From Streptomyces sp. NBC_00377 (lineage in GTDB: Bacteria > Actinomycetota > Actinomycetes > Streptomycetales > Streptomycetaceae), in assembly GCF_036075115.1 (NCBI RefSeq), contig NZ_CP107958.1, positions 3,472,001-3,536,000 on the forward strand: a stretch of DNA of 64,000 bases, given 5' to 3'. A program made the position numbers and the translations under genes. Position 1 is the first letter of the stretch; each line of letters opens with the position of its first letter. Below the pieces are notes generated by a model, which had not been told where the DNA came from, ran no database searches, and saw only the letters and a program-made list of their open reading frames with translations. Below, piece after piece: positions 23,660-31,166 of this stretch.

Positions 23660-24304
23660 CTAGGGCGTGCCTTTCTTGCCGGACCCCCGCCCCTTCCCGG
23701 GGTTGCCCTTCCCGGGCCTGGACGCCCCGGCGGAGGGAGCGGCGTCCGTCGGACCACCGGTGGCGGCACCGTCCGACGACACGGCGGAGGGGGTCGCGGA
23801 CGCCGTCACCCCGGAGGAGGGCGTCCCCCCGGCCGAAGCGGACGGCGAGGGCCGCACGGACCTGACGGAACCACCCGGGGAGGGTGTCGGCGCCCCGGAA
23901 GGACCGGCCGTGCCGCCCGGCGCCGAGCCCGCCCCCGTCTGCCCACCCTGTTCGGCCCGGCCGCCCTCACCCCGCCGGCCGCCGGCCGGATCGCCGGAGA
24001 AGGACACTCCCGCCACCACCGCGGCCAGCGCCACCACACCCACCGCCCCGGCCACGGCCGTCACCCGGCGCGAACGCGCCCCACCCGCCCGCCTGGTCGC
24101 GCGCCGGCGTGCCGCGCGCCCGCCGCCCTCGCCCTGGACGGGCGGAACCCGGGGCAGCTCGGTCGTCTCGTCGTAGGCGTTCTCCCAGCCGTGGGCCGCC
24201 GCCGGATCGGCGTACCGGTCGTACGAGGACGGATCGGTGTCGGCGTGGGGGTGGTACACGTTCGGCCGCACCCGGGGCGTGCCGCTCTCAGCTGGCCTGG
24301 ACAT
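23660..24304 (-). CDS. Hypothetical single-pass membrane protein with Ser/Gly/Pro-rich outer tail
   Basis: 214 residues from ATG 24304; a TTG 60 bases upstream is possible and neither start has a clear RBS. The cytoplasmic N-terminus (1-80) has Tyr/Asp/Pro-rich sequence and an Arg cluster, followed by one transmembrane helix (about 82-104). The extracellular part is low-complexity Gly/Ser/Pro/Thr and ends in GKGNPGKGRGSGKKGTP. There is no catalytic motif. Such proteins are common in Streptomyces, but the function is not known. Confidence 0.65.
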   Translation of the reverse strand: MSRPAESGTPRVRPNVYHPHADTDPSSYDRYADPAAAHGWENAYDETTELPRVPPVQGEGGGRAARRRATRRAGGARSRRVTAVAGAVGVVALAAVVAGVSFSGDPAGGRRGEGGRAEQGGQTGAGSAPGGTAGPSGAPTPSPGGSVRSVRPSPSASAGGTPSSGVTASATPSAVSSDGAATGGPTDAAPSAGASRPGKGNPGKGRGSGKKGTP

Positions 24305-24429
24305 GGCCGCGGATTGTAGGGACAGGTGGGTCTCCTGGGACAGCCATCGGCGATACCCATCCAAATCACCCGTCTCACGTGGCGGAAAACACGCCCCTTG
24401 ACGCGATACCGGGCCGTAAGCTCCCAGAC

Positions 24430-25641
24430 ATGCAGGTGATCCAGTCGACCAAGCTCGCCAACGTCTGTTACGAGATCCGGGGTCCGGTTCTCGAGGAGGC
24501 GATGCGCCTGGAAGCGGCTGGTCACCGCATCCTCAAGCTGAACACCGGCAACCCGGCGGCCTTCGGCTTCGACTGCCCGCCGGAGATCCTGGAGGACATC
24601 CTCCGCAACGTCTCGACGGCGCACGGCTACGGCGACGCCAAGGGCCTGCTGGCCGCACGCAGGGCCGTCGTGATGCACAACCAGACACTCGGCATCGAGA
24701 CGGACGTCGAGCACGTCTTCATCGGCAACGGCGTCTCCGAGCTGATCGTGATGGCGATGCAGGGGCTGCTGGACGACGGGGACGAGGTCCTCGTACCGGC
24801 CCCCGACTACCCGCTGTGGACCGCCGCCGTCTCGCTCTCCGGCGGCACCGCCGTGCACTACCGGTGCGACGAGCAGGCCGACTGGATGCCCGACCTCGCG
24901 GACGTCGAGCGCAAGGTCACCGACCGCACCAAGGCGATCGTCATCATCAACCCGAACAACCCGACGGGCGCGGTGTACGACGAGGCGATGGTCCGGGGGC
25001 TCACGGACATCGCGCGCCGGCACAACCTCCTGGTCTGCTCGGACGAGATCTACGACAAGATCCTCTACGACGGCGCCGTCCACACCCCGACCGCCAAGGT
25101 CGCCCCAGATCTGCTCACCCTCACCTTCAACGGCATGTCGAAGGCGTACCGGGTGGCCGGCTACCGCGTCGGCTGGATGTCGATCTCCGGCCCGCGCGCG
25201 CACGCCGACTCCTACATCGAGGGTCTGACGATCCTGGCGAACATGCGGCTGTGCGCGAACATGCCGGGTCAGCACGGCGTGGTGGCGGCGCTCAGCGGAC
25301 GCCAGACCATCAAGGACCTGGTGCTGCCGGGCGGGCGGCTCAAGGAACAGGTGGACACGGCGTACGAGCTGCTGACGCAGATCCCGGGCGTGACCTGCGT
25401 CCGCCCGAAGGGGGCGCTGTACCTCTTCCCGCGCCTGGACCCCGCCGTCTTCAAGATCAAGGACGACCGGCAGATGGTCCTGGACCTGCTGCGCCAGGAG
25501 AAGATCATGGTCGTCCAGGGCACCGGTTTCAACTGGCCGGAGCCGGACCACTTCCGGGTGGTCACCCTGCCGACGGCGACGGATCTGCGGGACGCGGTAG
25601 GCCGGATCGCCCGCTTCCTGGACGGCTACGGCCAGCCCTAG
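24430..25641 (+). CDS. Class I/II PLP-dependent aminotransferase (AlaT-like)
   Basis: 403 residues, full length for aminotransferase class I. The N-terminal QSTKLANVCYEIRGPV and NTGNPAAFGF match the alanine/valine aminotransferase (AlaT) group. PLP Lys238 lies in TFNGMSKAYRVAGYR; IINPNNPTGAVY carries the conserved Asn, CSDEIYDKILYDG the cofactor Asp/Tyr, and FRVVTLP the C-terminal carboxylate-binding Arg. It probably interconverts pyruvate/2-oxo acids and amino acids. It is a single gene with 65-125 bp flanking gaps. The exact substrate cannot be read from sequence. Confidence 0.92.
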   Translation: MQVIQSTKLANVCYEIRGPVLEEAMRLEAAGHRILKLNTGNPAAFGFDCPPEILEDILRNVSTAHGYGDAKGLLAARRAVVMHNQTLGIETDVEHVFIGNGVSELIVMAMQGLLDDGDEVLVPAPDYPLWTAAVSLSGGTAVHYRCDEQADWMPDLADVERKVTDRTKAIVIINPNNPTGAVYDEAMVRGLTDIARRHNLLVCSDEIYDKILYDGAVHTPTAKVAPDLLTLTFNGMSKAYRVAGYRVGWMSISGPRAHADSYIEGLTILANMRLCANMPGQHGVVAALSGRQTIKDLVLPGGRLKEQVDTAYELLTQIPGVTCVRPKGALYLFPRLDPAVFKIKDDRQMVLDLLRQEKIMVVQGTGFNWPEPDHFRVVTLPTATDLRDAVGRIARFLDGYGQP

Positions 25642-25700
25642 GGCCGCTCTTTCGGATCTTGCCGGGGGCCACGGGCCCTGGCAGCGGCTCGATGCACGGC

Positions 25701-25729
25701 TCAACTTTAGACGAGATCTAAGCTAGGAT
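25701..25729 (+). promoter_or_regulatory. Candidate promoter/operator before the 143-residue gene
   Basis: An inverted repeat TTAGA-CGAGA-TCTAA at 25707-25721 lies directly upstream of TAGGAT (25724-25729), a good -10 hexamer. The palindrome would occupy the spacer. No clear -35 is seen, which suggests a regulator-controlled promoter. Confidence 0.45.
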
Positions 25730-25759
25730 GGTTTCCTGACAGCACAGGAGGCCATCCGT

Positions 25760-26191
25760 ATGTACGAGCCGATCCGCACCAAGTCGGTCCACAGCACGAC
25801 GATGGCCGGCACACCCTCGGACTTCCCTCACCGCTCCCGCGAGGAAGAACTGGACATCCAGCTCGCAGCCCATCTCGCGGCGCTGCTCGCCGTCACCGAC
25901 GAGCTGCGCGCAGCGGCACCGTCCGCCGACCTGGACACCGCGGCCGCAGGGCTCGCACAGCAGGTGAGCCGGTTGCGGGGAGGGCGGGCTCCGGTCCGCT
26001 CGACCCCCACCGCCGGCCCGGCGGACCCGCACCCCGCGATCCTGCACGAACGGGCGCACGCCCTGGCGGGCCGTGCCCTCCTCGTCGCCGCCTCCCGCGC
26101 GGACACGGCGGCGGCGATCCTCGCGGCCCGGCGCATGGACGCGCACACCGCCGCCCTCGTGGAGCAGAAGGAACTGAGCACCGCCGGCTGA
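25760..26191 (+). CDS. Hypothetical helical protein
   Basis: 143 residues from ATG 25760, with AGGAGG ten bases upstream. There are no membrane segments. Residues about 30-60 and 85-143 are predicted helical and Ala/Leu-rich (QLAAHLAALLAVTDELRAA; HERAHALAGRALLVAASRADTAAAILAARRMDAHTAAL), separated by a Pro-rich linker. I do not recognise a family. The composition resembles a coiled-coil scaffold or regulator. A strong hairpin follows its stop. Confidence 0.75.
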   Translation: MYEPIRTKSVHSTTMAGTPSDFPHRSREEELDIQLAAHLAALLAVTDELRAAAPSADLDTAAAGLAQQVSRLRGGRAPVRSTPTAGPADPHPAILHERAHALAGRALLVAASRADTAAAILAARRMDAHTAALVEQKELSTAG

Positions 26192-26194
26192 ACC

Positions 26195-26222
26195 GCTCAC
26201 CGGGGCCACCCTCCCGGTGAGC
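26195..26222 (+). terminator. Hairpin terminator after the 143-residue gene
   Basis: Perfect 10-bp stem GCTCACCGGG (26195-26204) and CCCGGTGAGC (26213-26222), loop 8 nt, starting 4 bp after the stop codon. There is no U-tract, as is usual for Streptomyces terminators. Confidence 0.75.
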
Positions 26223-26565
26223 ACCTTCCCTCCGGGACCATGAACGGCCCCGGTCCGCGTGCACCCGCAGCGACGCGCGGACCGGGCGCCATCTTTCTCC
26301 GTGGCAGGCGGACATCGGCATGGACCACGCCAAGACGCGTGCGATCGCCGAACGACCCGGGGCTTACGCCGAGGGGCCCGAAGGGGCCCGGACTGCCGAG
26401 ACCGACGGCTTCCGGCGCTACGGCAAGGCCGGTGACCGGACCGGCTGACCGGCGGTCACACGGCAACAGGAACCTCCCCCTCCCGTTGCGTTCCGGGTCA
26501 CCTCCTTCACCCCCCGTTCACCCGGACCACCCGGGAATGTGTGGTTCCGCGAGCACGCTCCCCCT
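26223..26565. other. Intergenic region before the TelA cassette
   Basis: 343 bp without a confident gene. It holds an inverted repeat GGTCCGCG (26252-26259) / CGCGGACC (26276-26283) and a 42-codon open stretch at 26320-26448 on the plus strand (begins MDHAKTRAIAERPGAY) with normal G/C third positions but no RBS. That stretch may be a gene remnant or chance. No promoter for the cassette was recognised. Confidence 0.4.
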
Positions 26566-27630
26566 GTGAGACGAATCGCAGGAATCGTCCTCGCGGTGCT
26601 GCTGACGGCGGGTGTGGTGGTCGCCGTCGTCGCGGGCCGCAGCGATGAGGACAAGGGCACGGCAACGAAGACCGTGCGGATGGTGATCGGGTCGGAGAAG
26701 GCGGAGTTCTTCACCGACCCTGACGTGGTGAAGGCCCTCGCCGCCAAGGGCTACACCGTCGAGGCCGAGACCTCCGGGTCCTGGGCCATGGAGGGACTGG
26801 ACCTCAAGGGGTACGACCTCGCCTTCCCCTCCAGCCAGGCGCCCGCCACCGAGCTGGCCGCGAAGTACGCGGTGCGGGGGACCCTCCCCCGCCCCTTCTA
26901 CTCGCCGCTCGTCGTCGTGGCGCACAAGAACGCCGCCGGGGTGCTCGCGGGCAACGGCCTGGCCACGCTGGACGCCGAGCACCGCGGCACGCTGAGGATG
27001 GACGCCTATCTCGCCGCGGCCCGTGCCGACCGGACCTGGCAGCAGCTCAAGGGCGCCGACAAGTACGGGGAGTTGACCGGCACCCTCTACCTGTCCAGCA
27101 CCGATCCGGAGACCTCCAGCTCCGGCGCCCTCTACCTGGCCGCCACGTCCTACGTGGCCAACGGCGGCAAGGTGGTCGCGAGCCAGGCCGAGGTCGAGCG
27201 GACGGCGCCCCTGCTGCACAAGCTGGTCAGCGTCCAGGGCGCCCAGCAGTCCAGCACGGACGCGGCCTTCCGGGACTTCGTCAGCGGCGCCGGCAACCCC
27301 CTCGTCCTGGTCTACGAGTCGCAGGTCGCCTCGCTCCTGGCGGACGGGCAGCAGCCGGACGACCTCGTCGTGCTCTACCCGGACACCACCGTCAACAGCG
27401 ACCACACCGCCGTACCGCTGACCGAGAACGGTGGCGCTCTCGCCCGGCTCCTGTCCACGGACCCGCAGGTGCGCAGGCTGGAGATCCGGCACGGGTTCCG
27501 TCCGCAGGGCGTCGCCGCCGAGTTCGCCTCGGCCACCACCTACCTCAAGCAGCAACTGACCGGCGTCCGCCAGGCGCCCGTGCCCACCTCCGCGGTGCTG
27601 CACGAGCTGGCGCGACGGGCGCGCGGATAG
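26566..27630 (+). CDS. Membrane-anchored substrate-binding-fold protein of the TelA cassette
   Basis: 354 residues from GTG 26566. One N-terminal hydrophobic segment (about 5-25) without a lipobox suggests an uncleaved anchor. The rest resembles a bacterial solute-binding fold (KTVRMVIGSEKAEFF, DLAFPSSQAPATELAAKY, FYSPLVVVAHKNAA, TGTLYLSSTDPETSSSGALYLAA), similar in type to the N-terminal part of the third cassette gene. No ABC permease or ATPase is adjacent, so uptake is unlikely. It is first in the cassette, 13 bp before telA. The likely role is an extracellular ligand sensor, which is inference. Confidence 0.75.
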   Translation: MRRIAGIVLAVLLTAGVVVAVVAGRSDEDKGTATKTVRMVIGSEKAEFFTDPDVVKALAAKGYTVEAETSGSWAMEGLDLKGYDLAFPSSQAPATELAAKYAVRGTLPRPFYSPLVVVAHKNAAGVLAGNGLATLDAEHRGTLRMDAYLAAARADRTWQQLKGADKYGELTGTLYLSSTDPETSSSGALYLAATSYVANGGKVVASQAEVERTAPLLHKLVSVQGAQQSSTDAAFRDFVSGAGNPLVLVYESQVASLLADGQQPDDLVVLYPDTTVNSDHTAVPLTENGGALARLLSTDPQVRRLEIRHGFRPQGVAAEFASATTYLKQQLTGVRQAPVPTSAVLHELARRARG

Positions 27631-27643
27631 GGGGAGACAGCAG

Positions 27644-28813
27644 ATGACAGAAGACACCTTCACCCTCACGCCGCCCGAGGCCGTCGCCGCCGTGCCGCGC
27701 GAGAAGGCCGGCGGACTCGTCCCCGTCGACGACTCCGTCCGTACGGACATGGCCTCGAAGGCGGCCGCGTACGTCGAGGGGCTCGCCGCCCTCGACGCAC
27801 GCTCGCCCGAGTTCGCCGGCAAGGTCGGCGAGATCACCGCGCTGGGCGCCGGCGAGATGCGCACGGCCGCCGCGCAGTCCAACCGCATGCTGGAGCGGAC
27901 CATCAGGAGCCTGCCCGACAAGGGCGGGGACGCCCAGTCGCAGGTCGCGGGCTCGCTCGTGGAGCTGCGGCGGGTGGTCGAGGACCTGGACCCCCGCGAC
28001 CTGCCGGCGTCCAGGGGACGGAAGTTCCTGTCCCGTCTGCCGGGCGGCAACAAGCTGCGCGACCACGTGGCGAAGTACGCCTCCGCACAGGGCACCCTCA
28101 ACAGGATCGTTGGCTCGCTGCGCGGCGGCCAGGACGAACTGCGCCGTGACAACGCCGCCTTGCAGACCGAGCGGGTCCGCCTCTGGGAGACGATGGGCAA
28201 GCTCCAGGAGTACGTCGTCCTGACCGACGCCCTGGACTCGGCGGTCGGGCAGCGGATCGCCACCGCCGAGGCCACCGACCCCGAGCGGGCCGACCACCTG
28301 CGCGCCGACGTCCTCTTCCCGGTCCGGCAGAAGCACCAGGACCTGCTGACCCAGCTCGCGGTCTGCGCGCAGGGCTACCTCGCCATGGACGTCGTACGCC
28401 GCAACAACGACGAGCTGATCAAGGGCGTCGACCGGGCCGCGACGACCACCGTCGCGGCGCTGCGCATCTCGGTCATGCTGGCCTCCGCGCTCGACCACCA
28501 GAAGAAGGTGATCGAGCAGGTCAAGGCCTTGCGCGGGACCACGGAGGACCTCATCCGGGGCAACGCGGAGATGCTCGCGACCCAGAGCGGGGAGATCCAG
28601 CGCATCGCCGCCGACCCGGCGGTCGGCGCGGAGACCCTGCGGTCCGCGTTCCAGCAGATCTACCGCACCCTCGACGCCATCGACACCTACAAGGTGCAGG
28701 CGACCGAGGCGATGGCGGTGACCGTGGAGAACCTGACGGCCGAGCTCCAGGAGGCGAGCGGCTACCTGGACCGCAGCCGCTCGCGGGGCGCCCTGGAAGG
28801 CGGGCCGGCATGA
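27644..28813 (+). CDS. TelA-family (toxic anion resistance) cytoplasmic protein
   Basis: 389 residues, the usual TelA/KlaA length. It is almost entirely helical with long coiled-coil stretches (GGQDELRRDNAALQTERVRLWETMGKLQEY, then VFPVRQKHQDLLTQLAVCAQGYLAMD and ALRISVMLASALDHQKKVIEQVKAL), which match the TelA domain. TelA was linked to tellurite and peptide-antibiotic resistance, but its biochemical role is unknown. It probably associates with the inner face of the membrane. It lies inside a coupled cassette with two binding-fold proteins, and its stop overlaps the next start by 4 bp. Confidence 0.9.
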   Translation: MTEDTFTLTPPEAVAAVPREKAGGLVPVDDSVRTDMASKAAAYVEGLAALDARSPEFAGKVGEITALGAGEMRTAAAQSNRMLERTIRSLPDKGGDAQSQVAGSLVELRRVVEDLDPRDLPASRGRKFLSRLPGGNKLRDHVAKYASAQGTLNRIVGSLRGGQDELRRDNAALQTERVRLWETMGKLQEYVVLTDALDSAVGQRIATAEATDPERADHLRADVLFPVRQKHQDLLTQLAVCAQGYLAMDVVRRNNDELIKGVDRAATTTVAALRISVMLASALDHQKKVIEQVKALRGTTEDLIRGNAEMLATQSGEIQRIAADPAVGAETLRSAFQQIYRTLDAIDTYKVQATEAMAVTVENLTAELQEASGYLDRSRSRGALEGGPA

Positions 28814-30348
28814 GACGTTCCCTCCTCGCCGTGACGGCCCTCGCTCTCGTCCTGACCGCCTGCACGGCGCGGCACGGCGACACCGACGACCCCGCCGCGG
28901 CCGAGCCCGGCACCCTGCGGATCCTCGCCTCCAGCGAGCTGAGCGACATGGCGTCCGTGCTGGAACAGGTGCGCAAGGACACGGGCGTGAAGGTCCGGCC
29001 CACCTACATGGGCACCCTGGACGCCGTGAACCTGCTGGCGAAGGGCGGCGCCGACGGGAAGTACGACGCCCTGTGGCTGTCCTCCGACGCCTATCTGCGG
29101 CTGCGCCCGGAAGCGGCGAAGAAGGTGGTCTCACAGACGCCGATCATGTCGAGCCCGGTGGCCCTCGGCGTGCGGACCGCCCGCCTGAACGCCCTCGGCT
29201 GGAAGGCCGGCCAGGTCACCTGGACGCAGATCGAGCAGGCGGTCCAGGACGGGAAGCTCACCTACGGCATGACCGATCCCGCCCGCTCCCACTCCGGTTT
29301 CGCCACGCTGATCTCGGTCGCCTCGGCGCTCTCGGGGGCCCAGTCGGCGCTCACCGACGCGGACGTCGGCAAGGCGACCCCGCGGCTGAGGGAGTTCTTC
29401 AAGGGGCAGCAGCTGACGTCGGGGTCGTCGGGCTGGCTGGCGGCCGCGTACACCCGGCGCGGCGACGTCGACGCGCTGCTCAACTACGAGTCCGTCCTGA
29501 AGGGCATCCCGGGGCTGACGGTGATCCGTCCCACGGACGGCGTCGTCACCGCCGACTACCCGCTCTCCTCCCTGACCGCGACCGACGCCACCACCCGGGC
29601 GAACGTCAAGCGGGTCACCGACGCCCTGCGCACGGAGGCCGTCCAGCGGCTGATCACCACCAGGACGCACCGCCGTCCGGTCGTCGCCTCGGTGCCGCCC
29701 GCGGCCGGCCTCGACAGCACGCGCCGGCGCGAACTGCCCTTCCCCGGCAGCCGTTCGGTGGCCGACGGGCTGCTCGACGCCTACGAGAACGACCTGCGCC
29801 GGCCCTCGCGGACGGTGTACGTCCTCGACACCTCCGGCTCGATGGAGGGCGACCGGCTGAGCCGTCTGAAGGACGCCCTGGCCGACCTCACCGGCGACTT
29901 CCGCGACCGCGAGGAGGTGACGCTGATGCCGTTCGGGTCGGACGTGAAGCGCGTCACCACGCATGTCGTCAGCCCCGCCGACCCGAAGGCCGGGATCGCG
30001 GCGATCCGCGCGGACGGCGAGCAGCTCGAGGCCGACGGCGGGACGGCGATCTACACCTCGCTGGAGAGGGCCTACACCCATCTGGGCAGCGACCGGGACA
30101 CGTTCACCTCCATCGTGCTGATGACGGACGGCGAGAACACCCAGGGCGACGACGCGGGCGACTTCGACGCCTTCTACCGGGACGACCTGGCTCCGGCCGG
30201 GAAACAGGTCCCCGTCTTCACCGTCCTCTTCGGGGACTCCGACCGCTCGGAACTGGAGCACATCGCCGAGCTGACCGGCGGCCGACTCTTCGACGCCCAG
30301 CAGGGCTCGCTGGACGGCGCCTTCGAGGAGATCCGTGGCTACCAGTAG
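28810..30348 (+). CDS. Lipoprotein fusing a substrate-binding domain to a VWA domain
   Basis: 512 residues. The lipobox LTAC (Cys about 18) predicts a surface lipoprotein. Residues about 35-300 form a solute-binding-like domain (LRILASSELSDMASVLEQVRKDTGVKVRP, DGKYDALWLSSDAYL, MSSPVALGVRTARL). Residues about 330-505 form a von Willebrand factor A domain with an intact MIDAS (DTSGSM near 342, and VLMTDGENTQGDD near 438). The combination suggests metal-dependent protein binding coupled to ligand binding outside the cell. Overlaps telA by 4 bp and the next gene by 14 bp, so it is translationally coupled to both. Confidence 0.88.
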   Translation: MRRSLLAVTALALVLTACTARHGDTDDPAAAEPGTLRILASSELSDMASVLEQVRKDTGVKVRPTYMGTLDAVNLLAKGGADGKYDALWLSSDAYLRLRPEAAKKVVSQTPIMSSPVALGVRTARLNALGWKAGQVTWTQIEQAVQDGKLTYGMTDPARSHSGFATLISVASALSGAQSALTDADVGKATPRLREFFKGQQLTSGSSGWLAAAYTRRGDVDALLNYESVLKGIPGLTVIRPTDGVVTADYPLSSLTATDATTRANVKRVTDALRTEAVQRLITTRTHRRPVVASVPPAAGLDSTRRRELPFPGSRSVADGLLDAYENDLRRPSRTVYVLDTSGSMEGDRLSRLKDALADLTGDFRDREEVTLMPFGSDVKRVTTHVVSPADPKAGIAAIRADGEQLEADGGTAIYTSLERAYTHLGSDRDTFTSIVLMTDGENTQGDDAGDFDAFYRDDLAPAGKQVPVFTVLFGDSDRSELEHIAELTGGRLFDAQQGSLDGAFEEIRGYQ

Positions 30349-30937
30349 GTTCGTCGGGTACCTGGAGTCCCGTAAGAACATCGCCGGGAGCGCCGGCGGG
30401 CTGGTCGGCCTGGTGCTGACCTTCACCGGGGTCGCCGGACCGTACTGGCCGGTGGTCGTCGCCGGTCTGTACGGGGCCGGTGCGCTGGTCGCCCCGCCCG
30501 AGCGGCCGCCCCTGCCGGACTTCCCGGACGCGTCGGCCCAGCTGGACGAGGTGCGCGGCGACTTCGAACGGCTCGGCGGCTATCTCGCGGAGGTCGAACT
30601 GCCCCCGGCGGCGGCCGGGCGCCTCACCGAACTCACCGGCCTGCTGGCGGCGCTGCTGGAGCCCGGCTGGGTGGCCGAGATCCTCGCCCGTGACCCGGAG
30701 GGCGTCCACACGCTCTCGCGGACCGTACGGCAGGATCTGCCCGAGGCCGTCGACAGTTTCGTACGGACGCGCTGGTGGACGCGGATGACCCCCGGCCAGG
30801 AACCGCCGGAGCGGCACCTGGAACGCCAGCTGACCCTTCTCCAGGAGGAGGCCGAGCGGCTGACGGCGGAGCTGCGCGAGACGGAGGCCAGACGCCAGGA
30901 ATCACATACCCGCTACTTGGAGGACCGGTCACCGTAG
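30335..30937 (+). CDS. Two-TM membrane protein with coiled-coil tail, last gene of the TelA cassette
   Basis: 200 residues from GTG 30335, overlapping the VWA gene by 14 bp. Two hydrophobic segments (about 10-50: SAGGLVGLVLTFTGVAG, PVVVAGLYGAGALVA) are followed by a cytoplasmic helical region, ending in a charged coiled coil (LLQEEAERLTAELRETEARRQESHTRYLEDR). In Bacillus, telA homologues are paired with xpaC, a membrane protein of similar size. By context and topology this is the XpaC-position protein, but sequence identity with XpaC cannot be claimed. Confidence 0.75.
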   Translation: MATSRFVGYLESRKNIAGSAGGLVGLVLTFTGVAGPYWPVVVAGLYGAGALVAPPERPPLPDFPDASAQLDEVRGDFERLGGYLAEVELPPAAAGRLTELTGLLAALLEPGWVAEILARDPEGVHTLSRTVRQDLPEAVDSFVRTRWWTRMTPGQEPPERHLERQLTLLQEEAERLTAELRETEARRQESHTRYLEDRSP

Positions 30938-31004
30938 TCGCCCCGGGGGCACGGGCGACCGCGCGGCCGGCGCGACGAAGGGCATCCGGGAAGCACGGAG
31001 CGAA

Positions 31005-31054
31005 GGTCTGTCGTCTGCTTCCCGTCGGGGCGGACGGGAAGCAGACGACAGACC
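31005..31054. terminator. Very long bidirectional hairpin between the TelA cassette and pckG
   Basis: Perfect 22-bp inverted repeat, arms 31005-31026 and 31033-31054, with a 6-nt loop (GGGGCG). It lies between convergent genes ending at 30937 and 31167, and serves transcription from both sides. The length without mismatch is unusual. A smaller inverted element (GCCGCG...CGCGGC, 31059-31081) follows. Confidence 0.85.
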
Positions 31055-31166
31055 CAGAGCCGCGTACGCCGTTGTGCGCGGCTTCGCCGTACCGCACCGC
31101 GGCCGGCCGTGACGATCATTGGTCAGGGCCATCCGTGCCGACCGCGGAGTCTTGTCGGGGCGGGTG

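Noticed and set aside
26320..26448. 42-codon open stretch before the TelA cassette
   Set aside because: No RBS and no recognised similarity; mentioned only under the gap as a possible remnant.
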